The notes under the pieces were generated by a model. The model was given only the letters and a program-made list of their open reading frames with translations, was not told the DNA's origin and did not search any database. A DNA stretch of 17,626 nucleotides from the NCBI GenBank assembly GCA_000375685.1, contig AQVQ01000023.1:1-17626 (forward strand). The letters run 5' to 3'. Source of the stretch: a crenarchaeote SCGC AAA261-N23. GTDB lineage: Archaea > Thermoproteota > Thermoprotei > Gearchaeales > Gearchaeaceae. The position numbers and the translations under genes were made by a program. Below are positions 1-7,568 of this stretch, in pieces (positions within the stretch are counted from its first letter, which is position 1; each line of letters begins with the position of its first letter).

Positions 1-95
1 TGAGACAGCTTTGCTAATGTTCCAAAGTGGACAGGCAGATATTGTTACAGGTTTACCAACCTACGACTTCCCCATTGTAAAGTCCATGCAAGCTC
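1..95. repeat. Left arm of terminal 95-bp inverted repeat
   Basis: Base i pairs with base 1158-i without mismatch from 1 to 95, and the match breaks at base 96 (a against a at 1062). The partner arm is 1063-1157. The arm codes for the same stretch of the solute-binding protein in both copies. It reaches base 1 of the window, and its length equals that of the repeat at the other end, so a shared assembly k-mer at a chimeric fold-back is more likely than a biological repeat. Confidence 0.95.
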
Positions 96-1018
96 AAGGA
101 CAAGCTTCGATATACTTCTTCCCAACATTATCAATATTCTTCTGGAACTTCAACTTAGACATTTACAAAAACGGGACATATTACGGCTCTCAGTATCATA
201 TACCAGAATATTACTTTACAAACCTGTATATAAGAAAGGCTTTTGCATTTGCATGGAATTATACAAACTACATAAATAACATACTGGGCAATCTTAAGTA
301 CGGTGGTGACTTCGGGTTTAACTATTGTGGAATTATTCCCAAGGGGATGGTGTACTATGTTCCTCCTGATCAACTCCAAGGATGTCCTCCATGGAATGGA
401 GATTTGCAACAGGCAAAACAATTCTTAATCCAGTCAGGAATGTATAACGTTAGTGTTAACTTCCCAGTTATAGTACCTGCAGGAGATCCTATTGACTTTA
501 CGGCAGCACAAATATGGGCTCAAGCAATTCATTCAATAGATCCTAACATAGTAATGGTGCCTGTTTATCAAGAATTTGCTACAACAATAGGGTTAATGGT
601 GCCTGGTCAAGATCCTATGCCTTTGTACCTGTTAGGATGGATAGCAGATTATCCATATCCATCAGATTATGTTGATGCTATGTACTTAGAAAACGGAACA
701 TATCCTGCAGCAAATAATTGGTTTGTAAGTTTGCTTAATAAAACAGGTCATCCAGATCAAGCCAAATTATATGATCAATTGAATAAGCTAATAATTCAAG
801 CAGATTCAGCAACAGATCCTAATGTGGCTGCACAGCTATATAAGCAAGTGGAACAAATAGCTGTTCAGTTATATATGTTTGTTTATGAGGTGCAATCAAA
901 TGCATTTTGGATAATCAAGCCCTACATACACCCATACAAAAATGATATATCGTATCAAGAGAATCCAATGATAGGAGGAGCGCTGGATAGTCTCTATTAT
1001 TGGTGGAGCAAAGGATAG
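2..1018 (+). CDS. C-terminal part of ABC transporter solute-binding protein (family 5), displaced by chimera
   Basis: This is the C-terminal part of an extracytoplasmic binding protein of the Dpp/Opp family (SBP family 5), which captures peptides or, in several archaea, oligosaccharides for an ABC importer. The reading frame is open from base 2 (E-T-A-L-L-M-F) and ends with TAG at 1016-1018. Its first 31 residues are identical to residues near the end of the minus-strand piece at 1040-2752. Splicing minus-strand codons through S-M-Q-A to Q-G-Q-A-S here gives one uninterrupted protein of about 870 residues. Family-like features include the Y-I-R-K-A-F-A segment and aromatic-rich C-terminal lobe residues. 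An apparent start at base 11 (TTG) is not real. No permease or ATPase partners are in the window. The substrate cannot be told from the sequence. Confidence 0.85.
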   Translation, partial: ETALLMFQSGQADIVTGLPTYDFPIVKSMQAQGQASIYFFPTLSIFFWNFNLDIYKNGTYYGSQYHIPEYYFTNLYIRKAFAFAWNYTNYINNILGNLKYGGDFGFNYCGIIPKGMVYYVPPDQLQGCPPWNGDLQQAKQFLIQSGMYNVSVNFPVIVPAGDPIDFTAAQIWAQAIHSIDPNIVMVPVYQEFATTIGLMVPGQDPMPLYLLGWIADYPYPSDYVDAMYLENGTYPAANNWFVSLLNKTGHPDQAKLYDQLNKLIIQADSATDPNVAAQLYKQVEQIAVQLYMFVYEVQSNAFWIIKPYIHPYKNDISYQENPMIGGALDSLYYWWSKG

Positions 1019-1039
1019 CTTGGATAAAAAAACTTTAAA

Positions 1040-2752
1040 CTATATTTTTTTCGATTTTTTTAGAGCTTGCATGGACTTTACAATGGGGAAGTCGTAGGTT
1101 GGTAAACCTGTAACAATATCTGCCTGTCCACTTTGGAACATTAGCAAAGCTGTCTCAGGATCCTTAACCCAATTTATGACAACCGTGTAATTAACTTTAG
1201 GAATATCTGGAACACCTTGGTAGTAAGGATTTGGAACGAGCGTAATAGATTGTCCTGGAACATATGTTCCTATCATAAAAGGCCCAGCTCCAGGTGGATT
1301 AAATTGCATCTGCGTTGTGTAGTTTCCTTCGTTACCTTTGAATTGATACTCGTAAAAGCCTTTAGGAGTAAAAGTTATTCCTGCTCCTATAGATTGTAAA
1401 TATTTTGCGTCTATTATTCCAGCACCTAATGGGTCTGCTAAGAACTGGAATAAATTAGTGGGAGGCAAAGGTTTGCCTAAGTGGAAAGCAACTGTGTTAG
1501 TTTTGTTGCTGTAAGTAACTGCATGCATTATAGCATTGAACGTAGCGGTATCGTTTGGACTTGACATCAAAGGTACAAAAGGAGTTGCATTCGGTAATAG
1601 AGCCTTTGTAGTTATTATCCAATCTGCTGTTCCAGGAGAACCACCGTTAAATAGCATTGCTCTAATTATTGAATACCAAACATCATAAGCGGTCAATGGA
1701 TCTCCGTTTGAAAACTTTAATCCTGGTCTTATAGTAAAGTTATACACTGTATAGTTATTGCTAATTCCACCGTTTTCTACTGTTGGCAAAAATGCTGCAG
1801 CATATGGAATGAATTTATCAGTAGCTGAGCCATTGTATGCTACTAAAGTCATGAATATGTTCGAAATTACTTCGAAACCAACGGATTCGTAGTCTACCTG
1901 GGGATCAAAAGAGTAAGGTCCACCAGGTACAACTTCAGCAACGTTAATTACTCCAGGACTTGGAACAACTCCTCTATACTTGAATACGCTAAATAATTTG
2001 TTTGTGGATTGTGCTGCAACGGTGTTTATAACTGTCAGATTATATGTTTCTTTAGTGAAATTATTTTGGGTTACGATTGTTAAGCTAACAGGATATAAGC
2101 CTGGAGATGAATAAGTTGTGCTAACAGGATTTTCTACAGGAGCTAAAGTTGAGCTATTAGCAGCGACGGCTTTAGTTTGACCATTCCCAAAATTCCATAT
2201 ATATTGTATTATAGTAACATTTGTGCCTGTAGGAGCTTCAAGATAACCACCGTATAAATATAAAGTTTGGGTAACATTAACAACCGGTGCATTTGGATTT
2301 CTTGTAAGATTAAAAGTTATAACAGGTACAGCTATATTAGGAGCCAAATCCTCGCTTATTTTTGGAATTACTTTTATTTGATACATGCTGTTTTGAGTTG
2401 AAACGTTTTGACCTGTTGTACTGAATATTACAGCGTAAACCAAGTATGTACCAGGTGTATTGTAAATATAAGTTATACTCGCAGAACCGTTAGTTACCTT
2501 CCCATCACCTGTATACCAAAGTACATATTTTACATTTGAATTGTTATTAACAACGCTAAATGTTATTGGAGTCCCTTGAGTAACAGCCTGTGAAGTAATC
2601 GAAATCGCTGCAGTAAAGGCTGGAGGTGCAGGTCTATAGGTTGTTGCAATTATTGCAGCGATAATAATAATTACAACGATAACCGCAATTGCTATCCATA
2701 AGGAGGTTCTTCTTCTTGGTTTACCTGTAGAAGTTCCTTCAGAATTTCCCAT
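1040..2752 (-). CDS. N-terminal part of membrane-anchored, PKD-containing ABC solute-binding protein (family 5)
   Basis: This is the N-terminal 563 residues of the protein whose C-terminal part lies at 2-1018. Residues 1-16 are basic and Thr/Ser-rich, and 17-38 form one transmembrane helix with no cleavage or lipobox signal, so the protein is probably anchored facing outward. Two PKD-like beta-sandwich domains follow: about 45-130 (core W-Y-T-G-D-G and T-P-G-T-Y) and about 140-245 (core W-N-F-G-N-G and S-P-G-L-Y). The SBP family-5 fold starts near 270 (I-N-V-A-E-V, then S-F-D-P). Many N-x-S/T sites suit a glycosylated archaeal surface protein. The last seven residues (L-K-K-S-K-K-I) are an artefact of the junction at 1062/1063. 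The ATG at 2752 has a TATA-like box about 24 bases upstream. PKD domains before an SBP suggest a stalk through the S-layer; this is inference. Confidence 0.85.
   Translation of the reverse strand: MGNSEGTSTGKPRRRTSLWIAIAVIVVIIIIAAIIATTYRPAPPAFTAAISITSQAVTQGTPITFSVVNNNSNVKYVLWYTGDGKVTNGSASITYIYNTPGTYLVYAVIFSTTGQNVSTQNSMYQIKVIPKISEDLAPNIAVPVITFNLTRNPNAPVVNVTQTLYLYGGYLEAPTGTNVTIIQYIWNFGNGQTKAVAANSSTLAPVENPVSTTYSSPGLYPVSLTIVTQNNFTKETYNLTVINTVAAQSTNKLFSVFKYRGVVPSPGVINVAEVVPGGPYSFDPQVDYESVGFEVISNIFMTLVAYNGSATDKFIPYAAAFLPTVENGGISNNYTVYNFTIRPGLKFSNGDPLTAYDVWYSIIRAMLFNGGSPGTADWIITTKALLPNATPFVPLMSSPNDTATFNAIMHAVTYSNKTNTVAFHLGKPLPPTNLFQFLADPLGAGIIDAKYLQSIGAGITFTPKGFYEYQFKGNEGNYTTQMQFNPPGAGPFMIGTYVPGQSITLVPNPYYQGVPDIPKVNYTVVINWVKDPETALLMFQSGQADIVTGLPTYDFPIVKSMQALKKSKKI
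1044..1061 (+). terminator. T-rich transcription terminator after the binding-protein gene
   Basis: Two runs of seven T separated by C-G-A lie 26 to 43 bases after the TAG stop of the C-terminal piece. Archaeal RNA polymerases terminate at such oligo-T tracts without a hairpin. The chimeric junction lies immediately after, at 1062/1063, so anything further downstream in the genome is not in this sequence. Confidence 0.55.
1062..1063. other. Inverted chimeric junction inside solute-binding protein gene
   Basis: To the left the plus strand reads the end of the binding-protein gene and its downstream T-rich sequence. To the right the same gene is read in the opposite orientation. Residues L-K-K-S-K-K-I at the end of the minus-strand frame are translated from downstream non-coding DNA and have no place in the protein. 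Reversing 96-1062 relative to the rest restores a continuous frame. Confidence 0.85.
1063..1157. repeat. Right arm of left-end 95-bp inverted repeat
   Basis: This is the exact reverse complement of bases 1-95, within the coding sequence of the solute-binding protein. The spacer between the arms (96-1062) holds the rest of the gene's 3' end in the opposite orientation. Confidence 0.95.
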
Positions 2753-2767
2753 ACTTCTATAACTTTT

Positions 2768-2785
2768 TGATTATATATAAGTTTG
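2768..2785 (-). promoter_or_regulatory. TATA-box promoter of solute-binding protein gene
   Basis: The minus strand reads TTATATATAA at 2780-2771, placing the box 19 to 28 bases before the ATG at 2752. That spacing would put the transcription start at or very near the start codon, meaning a leaderless mRNA. No Shine-Dalgarno-like sequence precedes the ATG. Confidence 0.6.
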
Positions 2786-2850
2786 ATTTTATATAGCTAA
2801 ACATGAAAATTCTTATTAGTTAAGCAAAAGTTATTTGATAATAGCTCATA

Positions 2851-3810
2851 ATGGAAGAAATAGAGGCAAGAAATTTAACAAAAACATTCAAGAGAAAAGT
2901 TCGTGTGAATATTTTAAAAAGAATAGAAAGAAGAATTTATGCTGTAAAAAAAGTTAGCTTTAAAGTAAATAAAGGAGAGATTTTTGGACTTTTAGGACCT
3001 AATGGTGCAGGAAAGACAACAACCATTAAAATGATATGCACACTTTTGGTTCCAGATGAAGGAGAAGCTATTGTTCATGGTTTTAGCATACTGGATAAAC
3101 CAGAGAAGGTTAGAGAAAACATAGGAGTTGTGCTTGCTCCGGATAAAGGATTCTATGAGCGATTGTCTGGAATTGAGAATCTAGTATATTATGGAAGACT
3201 CTACGGAATGAATAAAAAAGAGGCGTATAAAAGAGCGATTGAACTGACTCAAATAGTAGGATTGGATAAAGATGCTTATCGATATGTTGAAGAATACAGT
3301 TTAGGAATGAAAGCGAAATTGAGCATAGCAAAAAGCTTGATACATGACCCTCCTATTGTTATATTAGATGAACCTACTGTAGGCTTAGATCCAATATCTG
3401 CAAGAAGAATAAGAAATCTAATTCTCGAATTAGCTAAATCAGGTAAGACCATACTTTTGACAAGTCATAATATGTGGGAGGTTGAAAATCTTTGTAACAG
3501 GGTTATTTTGATCAATAAAGGAGAAATTGTTTCTCAAGGCACCCCAAGACAACTTAAGGAAAAACTAAATCTAAATTACATCGTTGAGGTAGAGGTTCTA
3601 AATTCAGAGAAAGTTGAAAATTATGAAACTTTTATAAACGATAAAGGCAATGCCGTAATTAAAATAGAGACCAGCAAACCAAATGATACTCTGATAAATT
3701 TACTGGATGAATTGAAGTATAAAAAATACGAAATTGGAGAAATTAAGGTAATTGAACCAACACTTGAGGAAGTTTTTGCAAAAGTTATAGGAGATGAAAA
3801 AGGAATTTAA
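2851..3810 (+). CDS. ABC-2 type exporter, ATP-binding protein
   Basis: This is the cytoplasmic ATPase of an ABC-2 exporter (DrrA/NatA-like group), driving the two permeases encoded next. In 319 residues it has Walker A G-P-N-G-A-G-K-T-T at 49-57, Walker B I-V-I-L-D-E-P-T at 169-176 with catalytic Glu174, D-loop G-L-D at 178-180 and the switch His206. The signature is S-L-G-M-K at about 150-154 in place of LSGGQ, and the Q-loop region (V-V-L-A-P-D-K-G, about 93-100) has no glutamine; both variants occur in this exporter group. A basic insertion at about 14-28 (K-R-K-V-R and R-I-E-R-R) sits between the first strands. A C-terminal extension of about 90 residues ends in E-P-T-L-E-E-V-F, typical of DrrA-like ATPases. 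The end overlaps the first permease by 17 bases. The exported substrate is unknown. Confidence 0.92.
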   Translation: MEEIEARNLTKTFKRKVRVNILKRIERRIYAVKKVSFKVNKGEIFGLLGPNGAGKTTTIKMICTLLVPDEGEAIVHGFSILDKPEKVRENIGVVLAPDKGFYERLSGIENLVYYGRLYGMNKKEAYKRAIELTQIVGLDKDAYRYVEEYSLGMKAKLSIAKSLIHDPPIVILDEPTVGLDPISARRIRNLILELAKSGKTILLTSHNMWEVENLCNRVILINKGEIVSQGTPRQLKEKLNLNYIVEVEVLNSEKVENYETFINDKGNAVIKIETSKPNDTLINLLDELKYKKYEIGEIKVIEPTLEEVFAKVIGDEKGI

Positions 3811-4576
3811 TCAGCTTTTGGCTATTCTTGAAGTAGAGATCAAAAATCTATTAAGAGAAAGAGGAACAGTAGGATTTGCAATATTTTTCCCGATTTTAAT
3901 TTCCTTATCTACATACGGAGTAGGTGCTGGAATTTTAGGAAAAGCTCCTAATATAGATTTGTGGTTTTACCAGCTTATAGGATTTACAATCTTGATGATA
4001 GCTATATTTATGAGTTCATCTTCTGCTTGGTATGTAAGGCAAGGATTACTTTCTAGAAGACTAGAATATTTGTTTGCAGCTTCCATAAATCCATTAATTA
4101 TTGTTGCTGCATCTTCGATAACTAGTGGATTAATGGGTATTGGTATTTTTCTTGTTGTGGGATTAATTGGTGTTTTAGTTGTTTATGGTATTTCAAATTT
4201 ACTAAATTTCTTCTTAGCGACTATAATTTTAGCAGTATCATTAATTCCTATACTTGGGATAAACTTAATTGTAGCTGCAACAACGATAATAGGAAAAGAT
4301 CCTGAGGCTATTTCCCAACCTTTATCAGCCATAGTATCAACTACTTCTGGCTTAGCATATCCTATTACAATTCTTCCTTTTATACTACAAATAATAGGAG
4401 AAGTGATGCCCTATTATTATGCGGCTGAATATGTTAGAGCCATGATTAACGGTTATTTAAATTTGGTAAATTTAGAGAGTTTTCCATTTCTTTTCATTTA
4501 CCTTATTGGAGGATATTTCATTTATAGATATTTTGAATACAATTTCATAAGAAAAGAGGGAAATTATGGTGCTTAA
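3794..4576 (+). CDS. ABC-2 type exporter, permease subunit 1
   Basis: This is an integral membrane subunit of the exporter, 260 residues with about six helices: roughly 25-46, 57-75, 101-129, 134-164, 177-203 and 229-247. The R-R-L-E-Y-L-F-A-A-S-I-N-P segment (88-100) and the loop before the last helix (G-L-A-Y-P, then M-P-Y-Y-Y-A-A-E) match the ABC-2 membrane family, where related proteins read L-x-x-L-x-x-x-P and P-x-x-Y-x-x-D. The gene overlaps the ATPase by 17 bases and the next permease by 11, so translation is probably coupled. A GGAG touches the ATG at 3794, too close for normal Shine-Dalgarno pairing. The TTG at 3818, after an AAAAAGGA stretch, is an alternative start. Confidence 0.85.
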   Translation: MKKEFNQLLAILEVEIKNLLRERGTVGFAIFFPILISLSTYGVGAGILGKAPNIDLWFYQLIGFTILMIAIFMSSSSAWYVRQGLLSRRLEYLFAASINPLIIVAASSITSGLMGIGIFLVVGLIGVLVVYGISNLLNFFLATIILAVSLIPILGINLIVAATTIIGKDPEAISQPLSAIVSTTSGLAYPITILPFILQIIGEVMPYYYAAEYVRAMINGYLNLVNLESFPFLFIYLIGGYFIYRYFEYNFIRKEGNYGA

Positions 4577-5372
4577 TCTTTCAAAGAAGGTTTTTTCAAA
4601 AATAACAACGGAAATTGAAAGAGGAATAAAACTTTACTTTAGAAATGGGATTTGGCTTTTAAGCGATATAATTTCAACACCATTTTGGGTAATATTCTTA
4701 TTTTTGACCATAGTATTTTATGCGCAATATTTATTAAAGGATGTTAATGCTCTAACAAGTCTAATGTGGGGGATTTTTATATTTATTCTTATGAATTCAT
4801 TCATCTGGGCTGGGAATAGCATTGTTCAATCTGTTACTAACGGAATCGTGGATGGAGTAATACTTACTAATACGAACATTACAATACATCTTTTGGGAAG
4901 ATCCATAATGAGTGTTTTTGATTCTTTTATAAGCGGAATAATAGCTTTGTTAACTGCGTCATATATTTTCGGTTCTTCACTGCTTATTCATAATTTGCCT
5001 TTATTCTTTGCGTCTTTGATTATAGCTTTAATTTTCTATTCGTTATTTGCAAGTGTTTATGCAGCTTTAATTGTATCCTTAAGATCCCCATGGATAGTTT
5101 CGAACGTATTAAACTTTATTTTGCCTTTTTTAAGCGGAGCAATACCGCCGCAGTTATTTCCTAAAAGTGTTGCGAATATCCTCTTATTTTCTCCTTTTTA
5201 CTATATATCCGGTCAAATAGTTTCAGCTGCAACTGGAATTTATTTGATAAATCCAACAATTATGTTAATAATAAGCATAATTATTACCGTGGTCATGGTA
5301 TTCATCAGCAACTTTATAAGCAAAAAGCTTATTCAATCAATGAGCAAAGAAGGCAAAGCTTCACTAATATAA
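4566..5372 (+). CDS. ABC-2 type exporter, permease subunit 2
   Basis: This is the second membrane subunit, 268 residues with about six helices at roughly 33-55, 64-85, 111-136, 142-170, 178-196 and 228-250. The N-terminal amphipathic stretch (I-E-R-G-I-K-L-Y-F-R-N) and the G-A-I-P-P-Q-L-F-P loop (191-199) before the penultimate helix fit ABC-2 permeases. It differs from subunit 1, so the exporter is probably a heterodimer. A GAGG at 4556-4559 sits 6 bases before the ATG and supports the start. The gene ends 20 bases from the end of the convergent zinc-finger gene. Confidence 0.85.
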   Translation: MVLNLSKKVFSKITTEIERGIKLYFRNGIWLLSDIISTPFWVIFLFLTIVFYAQYLLKDVNALTSLMWGIFIFILMNSFIWAGNSIVQSVTNGIVDGVILTNTNITIHLLGRSIMSVFDSFISGIIALLTASYIFGSSLLIHNLPLFFASLIIALIFYSLFASVYAALIVSLRSPWIVSNVLNFILPFLSGAIPPQLFPKSVANILLFSPFYYISGQIVSAATGIYLINPTIMLIISIIITVVMVFISNFISKKLIQSMSKEGKASLI

Positions 5373-5392
5373 AACTTCCAATATTGAATAAC

Positions 5393-5560
5393 TCACTTTA
5401 TTTTTGGAAGATAATGTTCCAGCTGATGATTGGGTTCACAGTATCTACATACTGATTTATTGCAATGAACGCACCAGAATAAAATTATTCCATGATATTC
5501 ACATTTTTTTACTGGAATTCTTTGCAAAAATTTTTGTTCTTTTTTCTCTTCAGCCATCAT
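5393..5560 (-). CDS. Small B-box-type zinc-finger protein (55 aa)
   Basis: A frame of 55 codons plus TGA begins with two ATGs. The first 16 residues are charged (M-M-A-E-E-K-K-E-Q-K). The rest holds an evenly spaced set of metal ligands: C20-x2-H23, C30-x2-C33, C38-x2-C41, H45 and H49. This order and spacing match the B-box zinc finger (CxxH, CxxC, CxxC, HxxxH), which binds two zinc ions and usually mediates protein contacts. It follows the FtsX-like permease gene by 29 bases on the same strand, so it may be co-transcribed with that transporter. A TAAATTTAA about 18-26 bases before the ATG could also give it its own leaderless transcript. The ligand pattern makes a chance frame very unlikely. 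Its role is unknown. Confidence 0.8.
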   Translation of the reverse strand: MMAEEKKEQKFLQRIPVKKCEYHGIILFWCVHCNKSVCRYCEPNHQLEHYLPKIK

Positions 5561-5589
5561 CTTAATCTTAATTTATGTTAAATTTATTT

Positions 5590-6843
5590 TTATTCGTATC
5601 TTAGAGCGACAGAAGGAGCAACTTTAGAGGCAATATAAGCAGGGTATAATGAAAAAACAATTGAAGATACAAGTATTTCTGGCACGATAACTGAATAGGT
5701 AAGTATTATTATTGAATCGGTGACTGTTTGCATGAATGCATAATAAAATTTGAGCATGTTAAGAATTATATAGCCTAAAACCATCCCTATCACTACACCT
5801 ATTAAACTTAAAACAAAAGCCTCAACGAGTATCATCGTTAAAACATCTATCTTCCTAGCACCAATTGCCCTCAAAGTACCTATTTCTTTATATCTTTCCC
5901 TTACAGTAATGAACATTACAATCAGAATAGATAAGGAAGATATGGATAAAATAGCCGCCCAAATTATGTTTAGAAACCTATAAAACTGGCTGAAAACGTT
6001 ATTTATATAATACAAAGCGTCTTTTTGACTGATAATCGAATAATCCTTGTCTTTTGTGAAACCCAAATTTTTAAGAGTTGCTATTATGTTCGATTCCAAA
6101 CTATCGATAGAATTAAAATCTTTTGCTGAAACAAATATTGCATCTAAAGGAACCAAATTATAGTTTGTGAAATTCAAAAAATTAAAAACATCGTATATGT
6201 TTGCTATTATTATATTGTTGGGATCTACGTTTATGCTGGGAATCTTTGGTCTTTCTTTTAATAAACCTATAACCTTCAGACTAATATCAACAGTTTTATA
6301 AGAATAACCGTAAGGAATTATTAAAGACAAACTTACTGTTTGATTCACGTCTATTCCTTTCAATAGATAATTCCATACATTGTATCCTAAGTCTACTTTA
6401 ATAAATTGGGAATTAGATGGAGAATCTCCAACGAAATTACCTTTAAATATATCCAATGTTGCAATTTGCTTCATTTGACTATTCGTGCCTACTAAATAAG
6501 CTGATTTGTTTCCAAAAACAAAATAACCAGCAAGAAAAACAGGAGCAACAGCATAAACGTTTTCTAGCTTTTCTATGTAACTAACTGTGGAAATATTAAG
6601 ATATTTAGTTGGGGGAACGAAGCTACCACTACTTGAAGCAAAGTTGCCAGAAAAAATAGCTATCACATTGAAACCAGCCTCGTTCACAGTTTTTACATAG
6701 TAGTTTTGAATACCATAAACAGGACCGAGTATAATGCTTCCTAGCAAAACAGCTAATATAAAAGAAAGGATAACCATTGAATTTCTTAGCTTATTTCTTC
6801 TTATGTTTGAAATAGATATTCGATATTTACTTAATGACCTCAT
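5590..6843 (-). CDS. FtsX/MacB-like ABC transporter permease
   Basis: This is the membrane subunit of a LolCDE/MacB-type ABC system, 417 residues. Helix 1 lies at about 22-44, followed by a large extracytoplasmic MacB-like domain (about 45-290). Three C-terminal helices follow at about 291-314, 336-365 and 379-404. The cytoplasmic loop R-E-R-Y-K-E-I-G-T-L-R-A-I-G-A (316-330) is the FtsX family signature that docks on the ATPase, and the P-S-V-A-L-R-Y-E end is typical. Such systems act by mechanotransmission on extracytoplasmic substrates (lipoproteins, peptides, cell-wall enzymes). Archaeal substrates are mostly unknown. The ATG lies inside the end of the ATPase gene (17-base overlap) with GGTG upstream, so the two are translated together. 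Confidence 0.9.
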   Translation of the reverse strand: MRSLSKYRISISNIRRNKLRNSMVILSFILAVLLGSIILGPVYGIQNYYVKTVNEAGFNVIAIFSGNFASSSGSFVPPTKYLNISTVSYIEKLENVYAVAPVFLAGYFVFGNKSAYLVGTNSQMKQIATLDIFKGNFVGDSPSNSQFIKVDLGYNVWNYLLKGIDVNQTVSLSLIIPYGYSYKTVDISLKVIGLLKERPKIPSINVDPNNIIIANIYDVFNFLNFTNYNLVPLDAIFVSAKDFNSIDSLESNIIATLKNLGFTKDKDYSIISQKDALYYINNVFSQFYRFLNIIWAAILSISSLSILIVMFITVRERYKEIGTLRAIGARKIDVLTMILVEAFVLSLIGVVIGMVLGYIILNMLKFYYAFMQTVTDSIIILTYSVIVPEILVSSIVFSLYPAYIASKVAPSVALRYE

Positions 6844-7507
6844 TTATTATTGCACCATCTTGTAAATAGATTATTCTTGTGACATGGTCTAATAATCGCA
6901 AATTATGAGTAGCCATTACAATAGTTTTTCCACTTTCCTTTAAGGTTAGAAATATTCTAAGTATTGATTCTGCGCTTTTTGAATCCAAGTTTCCAGTTGG
7001 TTCATCTGCTAAAATTATTACAGGATCATTTATTAAAGCCCTTGCTATTGCCACCTTCTGCTGCTCTCCTCCACTTAATTGCAAAGGTTTGTGAAAAATT
7101 CTTTCCTTCAATCCAACCAAATCGAGAATTTCGTAAAACTTCTTTTCATGAATTTTTTTAGAAGAAAAATAACTTGGCAATTTGACGTTCTCCAAGACAT
7201 TTAATGAAGGTATTAAATTGAAAGTTTGAAAAACAAAGCCTACATTTTCAGCTCGGTATTTCGATAATTCCTTATCTGATAATTCTGTTAAATCTTGCTC
7301 TTTGAAGATAACCTTACCTTTCGTAGGCTTATCAAGAGCCCCTATTATATTAAGTAATGTGGTTTTCCCTGAACCAGAGGGTCCTACAACTGCAATGAAA
7401 TCATTTTCGTAAATTTTAAGATTGATGTCATTCAATGCTAATACTTTAGTATAATTAGTTACGTATTCCTTATACACATTTTTAAGTTCAATAATCACTT
7501 TTTTCAT
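6827..7507 (-). CDS. LolD/MacB-type ABC transporter ATP-binding protein
   Basis: This is the ATPase for the FtsX-like permease encoded downstream. In 226 residues every motif is intact: Walker A G-P-S-G-S-G-K-T-T at 42-50, Q-loop Gln94 in F-V-F-Q-T-F-N-L, signature L-S-G-G-E-Q-Q at 144-150, Walker B V-I-I-L-A-D-E-P-T with Glu169, D-loop G-N-L-D at 172-175 and His201. The A-D-E-P-T-G-N-L-D form and short length are characteristic of the LolD/MacB/FtsE group. Unlike the other ATPase in this window, it has no degenerate motif and no C-terminal extension. The ATG at 7507 is preceded by a shared AT-rich promoter region. Confidence 0.93.
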   Translation of the reverse strand: MKKVIIELKNVYKEYVTNYTKVLALNDINLKIYENDFIAVVGPSGSGKTTLLNIIGALDKPTKGKVIFKEQDLTELSDKELSKYRAENVGFVFQTFNLIPSLNVLENVKLPSYFSSKKIHEKKFYEILDLVGLKERIFHKPLQLSGGEQQKVAIARALINDPVIILADEPTGNLDSKSAESILRIFLTLKESGKTIVMATHNLRLLDHVTRIIYLQDGAIINEVIK

Positions 7508-7528
7508 TTTAATTCAACAGTTCAAGAA

Positions 7529-7542
7529 TTTATTTTAAATAA
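7529..7542. promoter_or_regulatory. Probable divergent promoter between ABC ATPase and pyrD
   Basis: Only 61 bases separate the divergent starts at 7507 and 7569. The TTTATTTTAAATAA stretch here lies 22 to 35 bases ahead of the minus-strand ATG and 27 to 40 bases ahead of the plus-strand TTG. One AT-rich block could therefore serve as TATA element in both directions. Neither start has a Shine-Dalgarno match, in keeping with leaderless mRNAs. Confidence 0.4.
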
Positions 7543-7568
7543 TAGCATATATTAAATTAAATTAAGGT

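Noticed and set aside
1..1157. Phase-variable invertible switch in the binding-protein gene
   Set aside because: Flipping 96-1062 would restore the full gene, as a switch might. But the repeat is exactly as long as the unrelated one at the other end, both run to the sequence end, and no recombinase gene is nearby, so an assembly or amplification chimera is favoured.
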